From positions 31,301-95,300 of the forward strand of contig JAJEKV010000757.1 in assembly GCA_021234155.1 (NCBI GenBank): a stretch of 64,000 nucleotides of DNA, given 5' to 3'. The stretch is from Isoetes taiwanensis (lineage: Eukaryota > Streptophyta > Lycopodiopsida > Isoetales > Isoetaceae). Each line of letters starts with the position of its first letter. Within the stretch, counting starts at the first letter, position 1. The position numbers were made by a program, and so were the translations under genes. Of this stretch, positions 55,442 through 64,000 are shown in pieces. The notes below the pieces were generated by a model, which worked only from the letters and a program-made list of their open reading frames with translations, was not told where the DNA came from and ran no database searches.

Positions 55442-58217
55442 TCATACACTAACAAGCATCACCAACGAGGGTCGCCCGATATGCTTCAAAGAATGTGCTG
55501 GAATCTTGATAGTGTTGGGGAGCTTCTTACTATTCGATGGAGCCCAAGCAAAGTCGATCGTCTCCAATTCAATGCGATCACTAGCAGTTGTTGGCCTCCA
55601 TCTTTTCTTCCAACAGTCAACATAATTGGCTGGGTACCCTTGGTTCCTCACGGGGACAGGCTCCCACTATATGACCTGTACTGTCTCAAAATTCTCCTTC
55701 TTATCATCCATTTGGGGCTCCTCCGTGGCGTACCCTACCCATGTGGGACATAACACGTCATCAGGACGTGCCATAATGAATATACCCTTCTTCATATCCT
55801 TGAATGGATTGAATTCTGGTATGGGTTTGTCCTTCAACGGTCCCACATATGGAGGAGTGATGCTTGCAATTGGCTCCCCATCGCAACCATTTCTCGAAGC
55901 CAGCTCGTTTCTTGCACGGTGCATAGCCGAAGTCCTCGTAAGTGCCTTCCGTGCACGAAATCTTCCCTAGCTCCTGTAAAAGACCCATCCAATACTCAAT
56001 TGTAGCCGTGAATTGTGCGGACTAGTTGGCTATTTTTGGGATGCCCTTCTTGCTTGTGGAGATTGCAACCCAATGAAGGATATGCTTGTGGATGTTGTTT
56101 CGCAACTAGCCAAGGTCTTTTACTGTTGCCTTCGGTGGAAGCAGCTTGGGGCTTCTAGTCGGCATCATGGGCTTCCCGTCTTCCCCTTCCTTCCACATTT
56201 TTATACCACCTATAGGCAGCCAATCCAAGAAGCACGGACAGGTTTTGTAATACATGACAGGCCACTCACCATTCATTGCAAATTTAAATGTCAGGGGGGT
56301 GGTGTGGCCAGTAAATCTATCATCGCCGTGGGGGTATGTACCCTTCTATAAACCCCTTCCAATATAGCACTTTATCAACAATATAGGGTACAGGTGCATT
56401 CAGATTGCATGTGTGGAACTCATATAATAATTCGGGCATGTTCAGCACTTCGGCCTTCTTTAGAGTGGAGGAGAAGTTGCCAAACAAAGCATCAATATCC
56501 TCGTGTGTATGTTCAGGCATCATGAAACCCAACTCTATCTCCTCGAACACACCAAGATATACTAGGTATGAAAGATACGAGAATACATACCTGTTTTTGT
56601 TTTGACACGAAGCATTGTCCGATTCAAAAGATCGGTGTTAGGGGGAGGGGCTTGAAAGAAGGTCCCTCTGGTCTAGCAAGCTCACAGGGATATTGCTATT
56701 GGTGAGTGCCAATTTTGATTTGAGTGCCGCATTATTACGCAAGGAAGTTACCCAAGCTGGAGCTGATGTTTCCAGCATTGTAATATGGCCTCCTGGATAC
56801 TCATAAACCATCTCGAGCCTTCCCAAGATGCTATTCGAAGAACCTACATGGAAGTTCGAGTCATCTGGCTATAGATCCAAAGCAAAGTTTCCATAGCTTC
56901 CCCTCCTATGGCCATGAGTGAGAGCACCCATCAATGATGTTTTGACTTTATCCAGTCTCCAAAGGAACTTCACCGATTGCTGCAATTTTATAATCATTGT
57001 CTTCGCCTGGTCCATCTTGTCATGAATAATGCAAACATAGTCTTTAGGATACTTATGCGAATATAATCTCCACGACCAATACTGGGTGCGACAGGAGGAT
57101 TGCCCCAATCTGTGTGCTCCTCTCTGGTCATGCAATATCCTCCTTTCTGCCTCATCCTTTGTCTTCAACAGCTTCGTACGAATGACCTCGCATGTATCAC
57201 ATTTAGAGAACGGATTTTTTTTTGCGATACTGACATCCCTAAAGCTCCTTTTCCATGTTCTATGGAACCCTGCTGGCGAGATTTTCTTGCCTGTTAGTGC
57301 CATAACTTCTACATTCACCTCATCTAGGATGCTTGTTTTCGTAAACATTGCAGGCAACTTCCTAACGTTTTCCTGAATGCCATCTTCATTCCTCCGACTA
57401 CGGTGAGGCAAGGATTCACAATTCTCCCTTGCAAACATGGAGAAAACAGCCTCGGATGCTAAGGTAGATGCACGAGGCTTCATACTACCACAATTGCCGT
57501 GCTCTGCTTTGCGAGCACCCTCGATGTATTGTGCTTTCCATTTCAGATACCCTGATTTTGAGATTCCCAGCCCAAGGTACTAGGCTCTCTCACAGACTAG
57601 CCTGCTATGCAACACAAGACGATCCACTCGACGGCCTTTCATGTTATTCCCAAACATGTCATACACAAATGTTACCCGGTCGCTAGACTTCATTGCATAG
57701 AATTCCTTGCGCATGTTGATGACCTGATTATGTGAGAACTTTGCACAACACCTGTGCTTGCAACACAATGTCATTCGATATTTCATAATAGCCTCCCTAG
57801 AGCTAAGGCATTCAATCTTAGGCTCTCGTGAACCGCCACAACGGGGATGGGGAGTGGACCGATTGTACTCATGCCTCTCGGGTTTGGATGCTTCTCAATA
57901 ACAGAGCTACCTTGACTTGACAAAGTATATGCTTGCTCGGTTGGCCTTGCAGTCAAGATCTCGGACACTTTTACACCATCCACTGTAACATATTCATTAC
58001 TCCACCTTACAAGCATACCGCTTTTTGGTACTGTAGATACAAGCCCGATGCCAGAATTCACTTCAAGCAGAATGGGGTAACCCTCAACAATAGACACTCC
58101 AATGCATTTCAACCCTAAGAACTGGTCGCATACTGCATCATCTGGGTCTGTAAAGGATATAAAACCCTTTCCCGCAGGAATGAAGTCGCAAGAGTGCCAT
58201 ATTTTACAAGGTGGGGT
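55442..58217 (-). pseudogene. Unit-B transposase-like gene
   Basis: The first visible exon starts at 58217, after an acceptor CAATTTCAG. It encodes CDFIPAGKGFISFTDPDDAV, matching GQGVIVLADP in unit A. After a frame change near 57785 comes MTLCCKHRCCAKFSHNQVIN (Cys-rich), then after an in-frame TAG (57580) YLGLGISKSGYLKWK, and from 57483 to 56869 NPFSKCDTCEVIRTKLLKTK (zinc-ribbon pair) and YVCIIHDKMDQAKTMIIKLQ. Another TAG at 56869 precedes more coding. Then come SDNASCQNKNRYVFSYLSYL near 56610-56555, LGFMMPEHTHEDIDALFGNF near 56530, and NAPVPYIVDKVLYWKGFIEG. The C-terminal part at 55651-55442 contains NYVDCWKKRWRPT. D...DN..xQNKN...HTHEDID suggests a DDE-type nuclease core (DUF7869-like from memory). 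The Gly of GHTHED is Glu here. Confidence 0.72.
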
Positions 58218-58220
58218 CTG

Positions 58221-58642
58221 AAATTGGGCGGCCACCCAATTTGGTTCAGAAGCATCGCTTAGGAGGCGACTGGGAAACTGAAATTGGGCAGCCGCCCATC
58301 CCAACATCCCCTTTGTTGTACACAGCAGGCAATCCAATTTGGGCGGCCGCCCATCCCAACTTCCAGTTTGCTCTTCACAGCAAGCAATCCAAATTGGGCG
58401 CCCGCTGAATTTGTTTTACATTTATTGCACAGGGGAGAACATGCGATGCTTGTATTCTGTGCTCTCTCGAATTGGATGTTGTGCATGTCGCACACCGGCC
58501 AAGCCAAATTGGGCGCCCGCCTAATTTGTCTTCCATTTCCTGCACAGGGGAACACATGAGAGCTAAGTATTGGGCAGTCGCCTGAATTGCATGTTGTGCA
58601 CGTCGCTCTACAGGCCAACAAGATTGGGCGGCCGCCCATATT
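58221..58642. repeat. Unit-B palindrome cluster 1 (6 copies)
   Basis: Copies at 58221-58242, 58281-58299, 58335-58354, 58391-58412, 58506-58527 and 58621-58642. Each is AAATTGGGCG(G/C)CCGC plus the mirrored CCAATTT, with 0-4 deviations. A more degraded form follows near 58668-58690. The cluster starts one base after the putative acceptor of the transposase exon, so it lies in its first intron or leader. Spacer sequences between copies are not strongly conserved, except for a ~75-bp segment (CACAGGGGA(G/A)(A/C)ACATG(A/C)GA...) that is duplicated around 58428 and 58543. Confidence 0.92.
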
Positions 58643-59800
58643 GGGCACATAATGGAGTAGGGGTCCTCAAAATGGGCGGGTGCTGAAGACTCTAAGACCG
58701 TGACTCCCCAAAGTGGGTGGGTCATCAATTTGTATCAGCACTTGGACTGAGTGCTGAACCTGCAATCTTAAAAGCATCAGTGAATTGGCAGGCCAAGCAG
58801 AGGCATTTTCTTCAAGGCTAGACCGTTGAGGAAGAGGGAGCTCAATCAAGTTAGCAAGATAAAGTATACATAGCTCCATCTTGAGTCTATATAACTAGTA
58901 AGCATGGATACACAACTTGAAATCCATGTTATGACAGCAATAAAAAACAGGCATCTTCAAAAAAATATTTTACCAATTGAGCTAACATGAATTCGAACTC
59001 AAGCAAGACTGCCAAAACTATAGATCTACATTTTTGAAAAGTAGTTACCTTGGGAGTGAGTGGCGCCATGTAAGTTCTTCGATCAACTATATTAAAGTAG
59101 GCGCTCAAGAGTGATTGATTCAAATGCAGAAGGCAATTGACATAAATGGCGGGAGGGGGGTTTTGATCTGAATTTGAATTACTCAGCAAATTCAAATTCA
59201 AATTCAGAATTCAAATCCCCTCCCCCTCCCCTCCCCCCTCCAATTTATGTGTATTTAATAAAGGACAATGTTTATTAATGTTATTTGGGACACGTGCGCA
59301 AAGTCATTATATCTAGCGCACGTGCATTTATTCAAAAAATTTTGAATTTCAAATTTGAATTGTGGACCCATGGTGCACCAGCCCCCCTTCATTATTTTCA
59401 AATAAGGTTTGTCATGTTGCGCCTTGCTATTCGTGGACGCAGGATTGCCACGTGGCATCCCAATTTCTTGGGAAGCACAGCGGCTGCCCATTATTTATGG
59501 ACTACAACGGTCCATTCTAACTAGAATTCGACACTTGTCCTTAGCCAGTGAGACCTCGGTGCATGCCTTACTTATAAGTATTCTTTTTCCGATAGCCGTT
59601 TTCATCAGGTTCCAAGTCTCCTCAAAACGGATGCTTTGCTATCACTAGCATCTACGACAAGGCGCCCATCCACATCAAGGCGACACATCATGCTCTGTAT
59701 TGCTGATGGAAAGTTGCCCCACCAAGGGAGGCAAAGGTAATGCTTGCATCATTGTTTGCCATCAGAATCGCTTATAATCTTTTTTATATTGCTCTCCAAA

Positions 59801-60070
59801 ACAACATGGCATCTATTCTATCCTATAACTATTCCTCCATTTGCTTTAAAAGAAGCCTGCGCCTCCTCATTCTGAGTCTGTCCTGAAGTTGCTGCAATAA
59901 TCTACTACTTTTCCTTGAAATACCTCTCTCACAACATGGCATCTATTTTATCCTATAACTATTCCCCCATTTGCTTTAAAAGAAGCTTGCATCTCCTAAT
60001 TCTGAGTCTGTCCTGAAGTTGCTGCAATAATCTAATCTATTGCTTCTCCTTGAACTACCTCTTTCACAAG
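59801..60070 (+). repeat. ~130-bp tandem duplication in the unit-B central spacer
   Basis: Units 59801-59930 and 59931-60070 share ACAACATGGCATCTATT(C/T)TA, CCATTTGCTTTAAAAGAAGC and TTCTGAGTCTGTCCTGAAGT. They differ at a few bases plus a short insertion (TAATCTATTGC). Confidence 0.93.
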
Positions 60071-60316
60071 TACCTTCTCTTGTCGTAGTGAAACTTCAAA
60101 AAATTAAGAGCCCACACGTTTTGACCCCATGTCCCGAACCATTTTACAAATGTTCACACTCAAGAAATCGGTGCCCTTTATTTCTATTATTACACGTATG
60201 TGTCATGTACTTTGATAGCTTGAACCATTCCACCTTGCTTCATTGACTTCAAGAAATTGGGCTTCAATTTGCTTTAACAAGTGTCTCTGCGTCAAGACCA
60301 TCCACCACTAGGCGTC

Positions 60317-60603
60317 AAATTGGGCGCCCGCCATATTTCTTAATTAATTGCATAGACACTTAGTAAATTGGGCGCCCGCCCAATTTACCTAGGAATGTGC
60401 CTCAATATCATCCACCGTTAGACTTGTCAGGTTGTTCGCCAGTCCTAGACTTCACACTTAGTAAATTGGGTGCCCGCCCAATTTACCTAAGAAGTGTCTA
60501 TATCCAATTTACCTAAGAAGTGTTGTAGGCTTGGCAAATTGGGCGACTGCCCAATTTCTCCAACATTTTGCGTCCCTTGGCAAAATGGGTGCCCGCCCAA
60601 TTT
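60317..60603. repeat. Unit-B palindrome cluster 2 (5 copies)
   Basis: Copies at 60317-60338, 60365-60386, 60473-60494, 60536-60557 and 60582-60603. Copy 60365-60386 lacks only the central symmetry (GCGCCCGC) and is otherwise a 22-bp palindrome. The cluster lies 100-390 bp upstream of the H3-tail-like ATG, in its presumed promoter or leader. A 19-bp word (CCAATTTACCTA(A/G)GAA(G/T)TG) is also repeated between copies. Confidence 0.92.
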
Positions 60604-60705
60604 CCTGTAATACTTTGGGATCATCATGTACTTCATAGTGTCTTTTGAAACCGTGCCATTACTTGTAAGCAGTATTTAATTCCTGTTTGATGCAATGCAG
60701 GACTA

Positions 60706-61080
60706 ATGGCAAGGACAAAACAGACTGCCCGCATGCCTGGCTATGGACCTAGGATACCGCAGGCCGTTGCTGCTACGAAAGAGACAGACCAGGATGTGTA
60801 TTTTCAGGGTATTGATGTAGTTCCAGATGAAATTACATCTGTTGCTGACAAATACACGTGGTGCATCGAAATTGGAAACGTAAATCCTAAGTCGAGCACA
60901 AACCATCTCAAAGATTTGTGTTTGTATTTTGCCGTGCCAGGGACAAAGAAGACAAGCAATGCTGGGATAGCAATTGATATGGGGCTGAATGTAGAAGTAC
61001 CCAGCGAGATAGAAGTTTTTGTGCAAGACGTATTGGACAAGTGCTTCCGTGCATACAAAGCTACCCTTGGCCACTTATGA
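60706..61080 (+). CDS. Unit-B protein with a histone H3-identical N-terminus (ARTKQTAR, Met at position 9)
   Basis: The ATG at 60706 opens an uninterrupted 124-codon frame. It starts MARTKQTARMPGYGPRIPQA. The first nine residues equal those of histone H3, and position 9 (Lys9 in mature H3) is Met. Weaker similarity may continue (G-x-G..PR..Q..A.TK against GGKAPRKQLATK). The rest has no histone fold: YFQGIDVVPDEITSVADKYT, LKDLCLYFAVPGTKKTSNAG and EVFVQDVLDKCFRAYKATLG look like a compact alpha/beta domain that I do not recognise. A splice-acceptor-like TGCAATGCAG ends 6 bp before the ATG. Palindrome cluster 2 is just upstream, and the ParB-like gene follows on the same strand. With Ala at position 2 the initiator Met should be removed, exposing a true H3-like end. 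The anti-silencing role is hypothesis only. Confidence 0.75.
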   Translation: MARTKQTARMPGYGPRIPQAVAATKETDQDVYFQGIDVVPDEITSVADKYTWCIEIGNVNPKSSTNHLKDLCLYFAVPGTKKTSNAGIAIDMGLNVEVPSEIEVFVQDVLDKCFRAYKATLGHL

Positions 61081-61089
61081 CCCCAACTC

Positions 61090-62330
61090 ATGTCGCAAGC
61101 ATAACCGAAAATCAAAACTCCCGCACAAAGAAAGGGTTGGCGTACCAACTCATACGAGAGTCCGAAAGACGGAATTAGAAAGCTTTGAAGACATTATAGA
61201 TGGCTTCCACATAGTGAGGCAAAGGATTCTTGATCACAAGCGCATTAGGTCAAGGGCTTGTATACGTAATATCATGGCAAGGCCCGGCCAAAATGTACGA
61301 TCATTCGGACCCGGTTAAAGTCTCGATATGGAGTTCAAGAAGGGGGATGAGAAAAAAAGTGCAGAGAAGTCCAAGAACATAGTAGTCGACAAGGGCACCG
61401 CCGCAAAGAAAAAAATATCATCTTTGACAAGTAACCCCTGCATAGAGACGCCAGTTGTTATGCTTGGAGGTATGGAAAAGAGAGCACGATCCTCTGATCC
61501 GAGCACTAGTGCAGGAGAGTCTTCTGAACAGTCTGGTGAGGTTCGGGTGATAAAGAAACGAAGAACAGAAGAGCAACCAGACACCTCCTCTAAGAAAGGA
61601 AGACGCCCCACTCCACCTCAGAGCTCATCTGAGACAAGTGAGGACAGTGAAACGCCTAGTGATAGTGGAGAAGGGAGATCAATGCAAATTGTACAGTGTA
61701 CAGCCTCTACTGGAGAGTTAACACAGGAGAGTAGGCGTGAATTATCACAGAGCGCCATGTTGAACATCAAGCATAGGGAAAGGATTTATCTACTAGGTAT
61801 TGGGTTTGAAATAGATGTTGACATATTCAAGATGCATCAAGCCCCTGCCAACATGACCTGCAGGGTCATCAGTGCAGAACACGTGGATACCCTTTATGAA
61901 TCTTTCATAAGTATGCAAGCAGATGTTGTTCCGTTTGACCCGTCAACAGGGCATGCTATCAAGTGGAAGAGAGCAAGTTGATTTGGACAATGCGGAATTT
62001 TGGATCGTCAATGGAAATCACACTACAGCTGTTGCTCAAACCTTTGTGAACCAGGCTTTGGAATGGGCCCCAGAAAGGAAGCATTTAAAAGATTTAATCC
62101 TTTTCTTTTATGCCAAGCGAAAGTGTCGTGTACTGGCTGGAAACCTGACTCCAACTCAGCCAGGAAACAAATGATATCACACTGAAGACAATTCATGCAG
62201 ATGTCTTCTTCGAGCAGGTCCAACAGCTTCGCAATCAGTGGGAACTGTATGGCAAGCCCAAGAAAGGGAAGCGCGGTCAATCAACAGAAGGCACTTACTC
62301 TATAAGTTATCTCACCATGTACCCCTGTCC
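61090..62330 (+). pseudogene. Unit-B ParB-N-like protein gene, lightly damaged
   Basis: The frame 61090-61318 (SFEDIIDGFHIVRQRILDHK, basic) may belong to this gene or to a separate one; it ends at a TAA 10 bases before the ATG at 61328. From 61328: MEFKKGDEKKSAEKSKN, then a basic patch VIKKRRTEEQP, a Ser/Glu-rich stretch SSETSEDSETPSDSG, and the conserved part RIYLLGIGFEIDVDIF, MTCRVISAEHVDTLYESFIS. The frame stops at 61979 and continues one frame over (61970-62174) with NAEFWIVNGNHTTAVAQTFV, the ParB-type box with Asn for the usual Asp. A third frame to about 62330 gives LSQETNDITLKTI and QQLRNQWELYGKPKKGKRGQ. All of this aligns in order with the minus-strand fragments of unit A. Two frame changes may be indels or unseen introns. 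Confidence 0.6.
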
Positions 62331-62338
62331 TCTCTTCC

Positions 62339-62514
62339 AAATCGGGCGCTCGCCCAATTTGAAACATGCCATTGTTATTCTAATCTGTTGTAATGTGTAC
62401 ACCTCCAATCGAGTACCCATGCATGTTCCCTCCAAATAGGGCGGCCGCCCAATTTGAAACCCTTAATGTCTGTCCCTAATGTAGTTTCGTCCAAATTGGG
62501 CGGGCGCACAATTT
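62339..62514. repeat. Unit-B palindrome cluster 3 (3 copies)
   Basis: Copies at 62339-62360 (AATCGGGCGCTCGCCCAATT), 62434-62455 (AATAGGGCGGCCGCCCAATT) and 62493-62514 (AATTGGGCGGGCGCACAATT). They begin where the ParB-like reading becomes non-coding, matching the place of cluster 2 in unit A, after the core and around the QW(E/V)xYG segment. Confidence 0.9.
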
Positions 62515-64000
62515 GAGGACGCATCTACAAAACTTTTCTTTTGTCTTCACATCTTGTAATGGTTTTCCACTATATTTTGTACGTTGAGTATTCCATTTTT
62601 AGGATTCCCATCGTGGTCATTGGCCATGCTAGAGTTCAATTCAAAAGGAGCTAGTCTCTAATATATTTAATTGAAAATGAATCCTATTACAAATTCCTAC
62701 TACTGCACAAGTATTGTTCATGTGACAGTCATATTAGGCAAGACCAATGTGTATTGAACATCGGATACAAATTCAAAAATTTATAGAGCTTAGAAACTTA
62801 AATCAATATCTTAAGACAAGAAACAGACAAGGGGCAATAGAAGTTGTATTCCACAGATTGATATGAATAGGAACTTCCACCCTAACCAGATCCATTCCAG
62901 AATGGGAATATGTCAAATTAACAACAGATTCAGGGTGCTAGCTTATAGTGTTGCTCGCCTACTCCAAATAGAAAGCAATCAAGCCTTCAACAGAATGCTT
63001 AGAAAAAGGAACAAGGCTCATGTTTTAAGGAACAAGGTCTGTGTAGGAAGGGATCAATGTCCATGTCTTTCTTGAACAATCCAAAACTGTAGAGATAGAT
63101 GCCATTTCACAAATCTGAAGATGAAGAACAAATGCACAAAGTTAGAATTGTATTGAGTAGCTAGGATCTACTTGGTCACTGATGCTTGGCTTTCGCTCCC
63201 TCGCCGTTCTTGATCCATTAACATCTGCGTGCCTTTTTTAAAGGTAATGGGCTTTCTAGTAGAATATTCCTCCAAAATAGGAAGAGTGCACATGATTGCA
63301 ATGAAAAGCCCCTTACGGAAAAAGAGTTACACCAATTATTTATCTCAGAGTTCCAATTCGCATCCACTTCTTCACCTTAGCTACAGCCCTTGCTTGCTCC
63401 TCGTCCTGGAAGCTTACTTTCTTCCACTCTTCAGCAGCCTTGAATGTTTCAGCCATTTGCTTCATAGATTTTGGTGCCTCTAACATGTGCATTTGAATAA
63501 CATTCTGAAATTTGGGTGGCTCAGCTTTTGTCGCCCCCCCTTCTCCAAAAGGGCAATTCCTTATGACGTGCTTTCCTTCGCATCTAGAAGCAACCCCTCC
63601 TTAGTTCCTTCTTTTGATTGGATTGATTGCTTTCCTCTTGCTTCCTTTCAATCCCATTGCTTTCTCCATTATACCTTTTCCTTTTGGAATATCTGTCAAC
63701 ATCCTTGTTTCTATTTTTCTCTTTGCTTTTCCCGTGGACAATAAAAGCCAATTAAATTTCCAATTCAATATCGGTGGATGATAAAAGCCAATTCAATATT
63801 TTAAAGGGTGGGTGTTCTTTTCTTATAAACCCCTCTAGAATGTCAATACACTTTGGTTTGGAGTTCACTTACTTTGTTCAAAATTTCTTACAACTCTATA
63901 GAAGGTATGAAGGCACGACCTATAAATTTCTGCGACTTCTCGTTTACAACCCAAGTTATCATGTCTTGCTTATGTATAGGAATCTTAAATAAATGGCCAT
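62515..64000. other. Spacer with dispersed-repeat tail
   Basis: No gene recognised. 63728-63800 holds two tail words (GTGGACAATAAAAGCCAATT and GTGGATGATAAAAGCCAATT) of the SINE-like family seen at 53.3 kb. ORFs such as 62863-63075 and 63229-63744 have no domain I can name. Confidence 0.45.

Larger units (their letters stand above)
54900..62520. mobile_element. Unit B: second large element, inverted relative to unit A
   Basis: The transposase-like gene (minus strand, 58.2-55.4 kb) and the H3-tail-like plus ParB-like genes (plus strand, 60.7-62.3 kb) diverge from a central spacer, the mirror image of unit A. Fourteen copies of a 22-bp palindrome with core TTGGGCGGCCGCCCAA or TTGGGCGCCCGCCCAA lie at 58.2-58.65, 60.3-60.6 and 62.3-62.5 kb. 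Unit B is less damaged than A: the transposase-like frame has two in-frame TAGs and a few shifts, and the H3-tail-like ORF is uninterrupted. Terminal inverted repeats were not found. Confidence 0.65.

Noticed and set aside
58221-62514. Endogenous giant-virus segment, with palindromes as hairpin transcript ends
   Set aside because: Some giant viruses end transcripts at hairpins, but here the palindromes fall in apparent introns and in front of genes as well. The genes look spliced, and the main protein is transposase-like. No capsid, ATPase or other hallmark viral gene is present.
58281-62514. CRISPR-like array
   Set aside because: Repeats are palindromes with irregular spacing (25 bp to >1.5 kb) in a plant nuclear context, with no cas genes.

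Overview
This is nuclear DNA from a land plant with a large, repeat-rich genome. The intron-rich genes, PLS-type PPR fragments, LINE, Ty3/gypsy and foldback debris and AT-rich spacers show this. The style of the PPR genes suggests a seed-free vascular plant such as a fern; that placement is inference. Host genes are sparse. I could reconstruct one completely: a seven-exon PDCD5/TFAR19 homologue on the minus strand (27.7-29.1 kb). A two-exon cupin (51.4-52.3 kb) is nearly complete but has no in-frame ATG. PPR remains lie at the left edge (1-1035, plus strand) and at 30.4-32.2 kb (minus strand, broken). There is also an AT-hook-like exon near 5.5 kb and an unidentified exon near 2.9 kb.

The middle of the window is a Ty3/gypsy chromovirus (36.0-46.9 kb). 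It has a truncated 5' LTR, a Met-tRNA-type primer-binding site, a 206-bp tandem repeat in the leader, an unusual extra coding block upstream of gag with its own TATA-like box, gag-pol with one in-frame TGA, an integrase split by a ~0.9-kb insertion with terminal inverted repeats, a chromodomain, a polypurine tract and a full 1615-bp 3' LTR. Two 3' LINE fragments (8.4-9.0 and 34.2-35.1 kb), a ~0.5-kb foldback element, SINE-like pieces and several local tandem duplications fill other spacers.

The most interesting content is a pair of related, decayed, large mobile-element-like units in opposite orientation: unit A (about 10.4-22.2 kb) and unit B (about 54.9-62.5 kb). Each has a transposase-like gene (motifs DKMDQ, (Q/S)DN...NKN and HTHED(V/I)D) transcribed away from a second gene whose product carries a ParB-N-like motif (IIDGQHS in A, IVNGNHT in B). 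Each unit carries its own GC-rich palindrome, repeated about 14-16 times and only in apparently non-coding segments (introns and the central spacer). The motif is built on CACGCC(N)GGCGTG in A and on TTGGGCGGCCGCCCAA in B. Next to the ParB-like gene, unit B encodes an uninterrupted 124-residue protein that begins MARTKQTAR, identical to the start of histone H3, with Met where H3 has Lys9. At the matching place unit A has a broken ORF whose Gly/Arg spacing resembles the histone H4 tail. This arrangement suggests a transposon system that combines family-specific DNA recognition with histone-tail mimicry, possibly to resist silencing; that function is inference.
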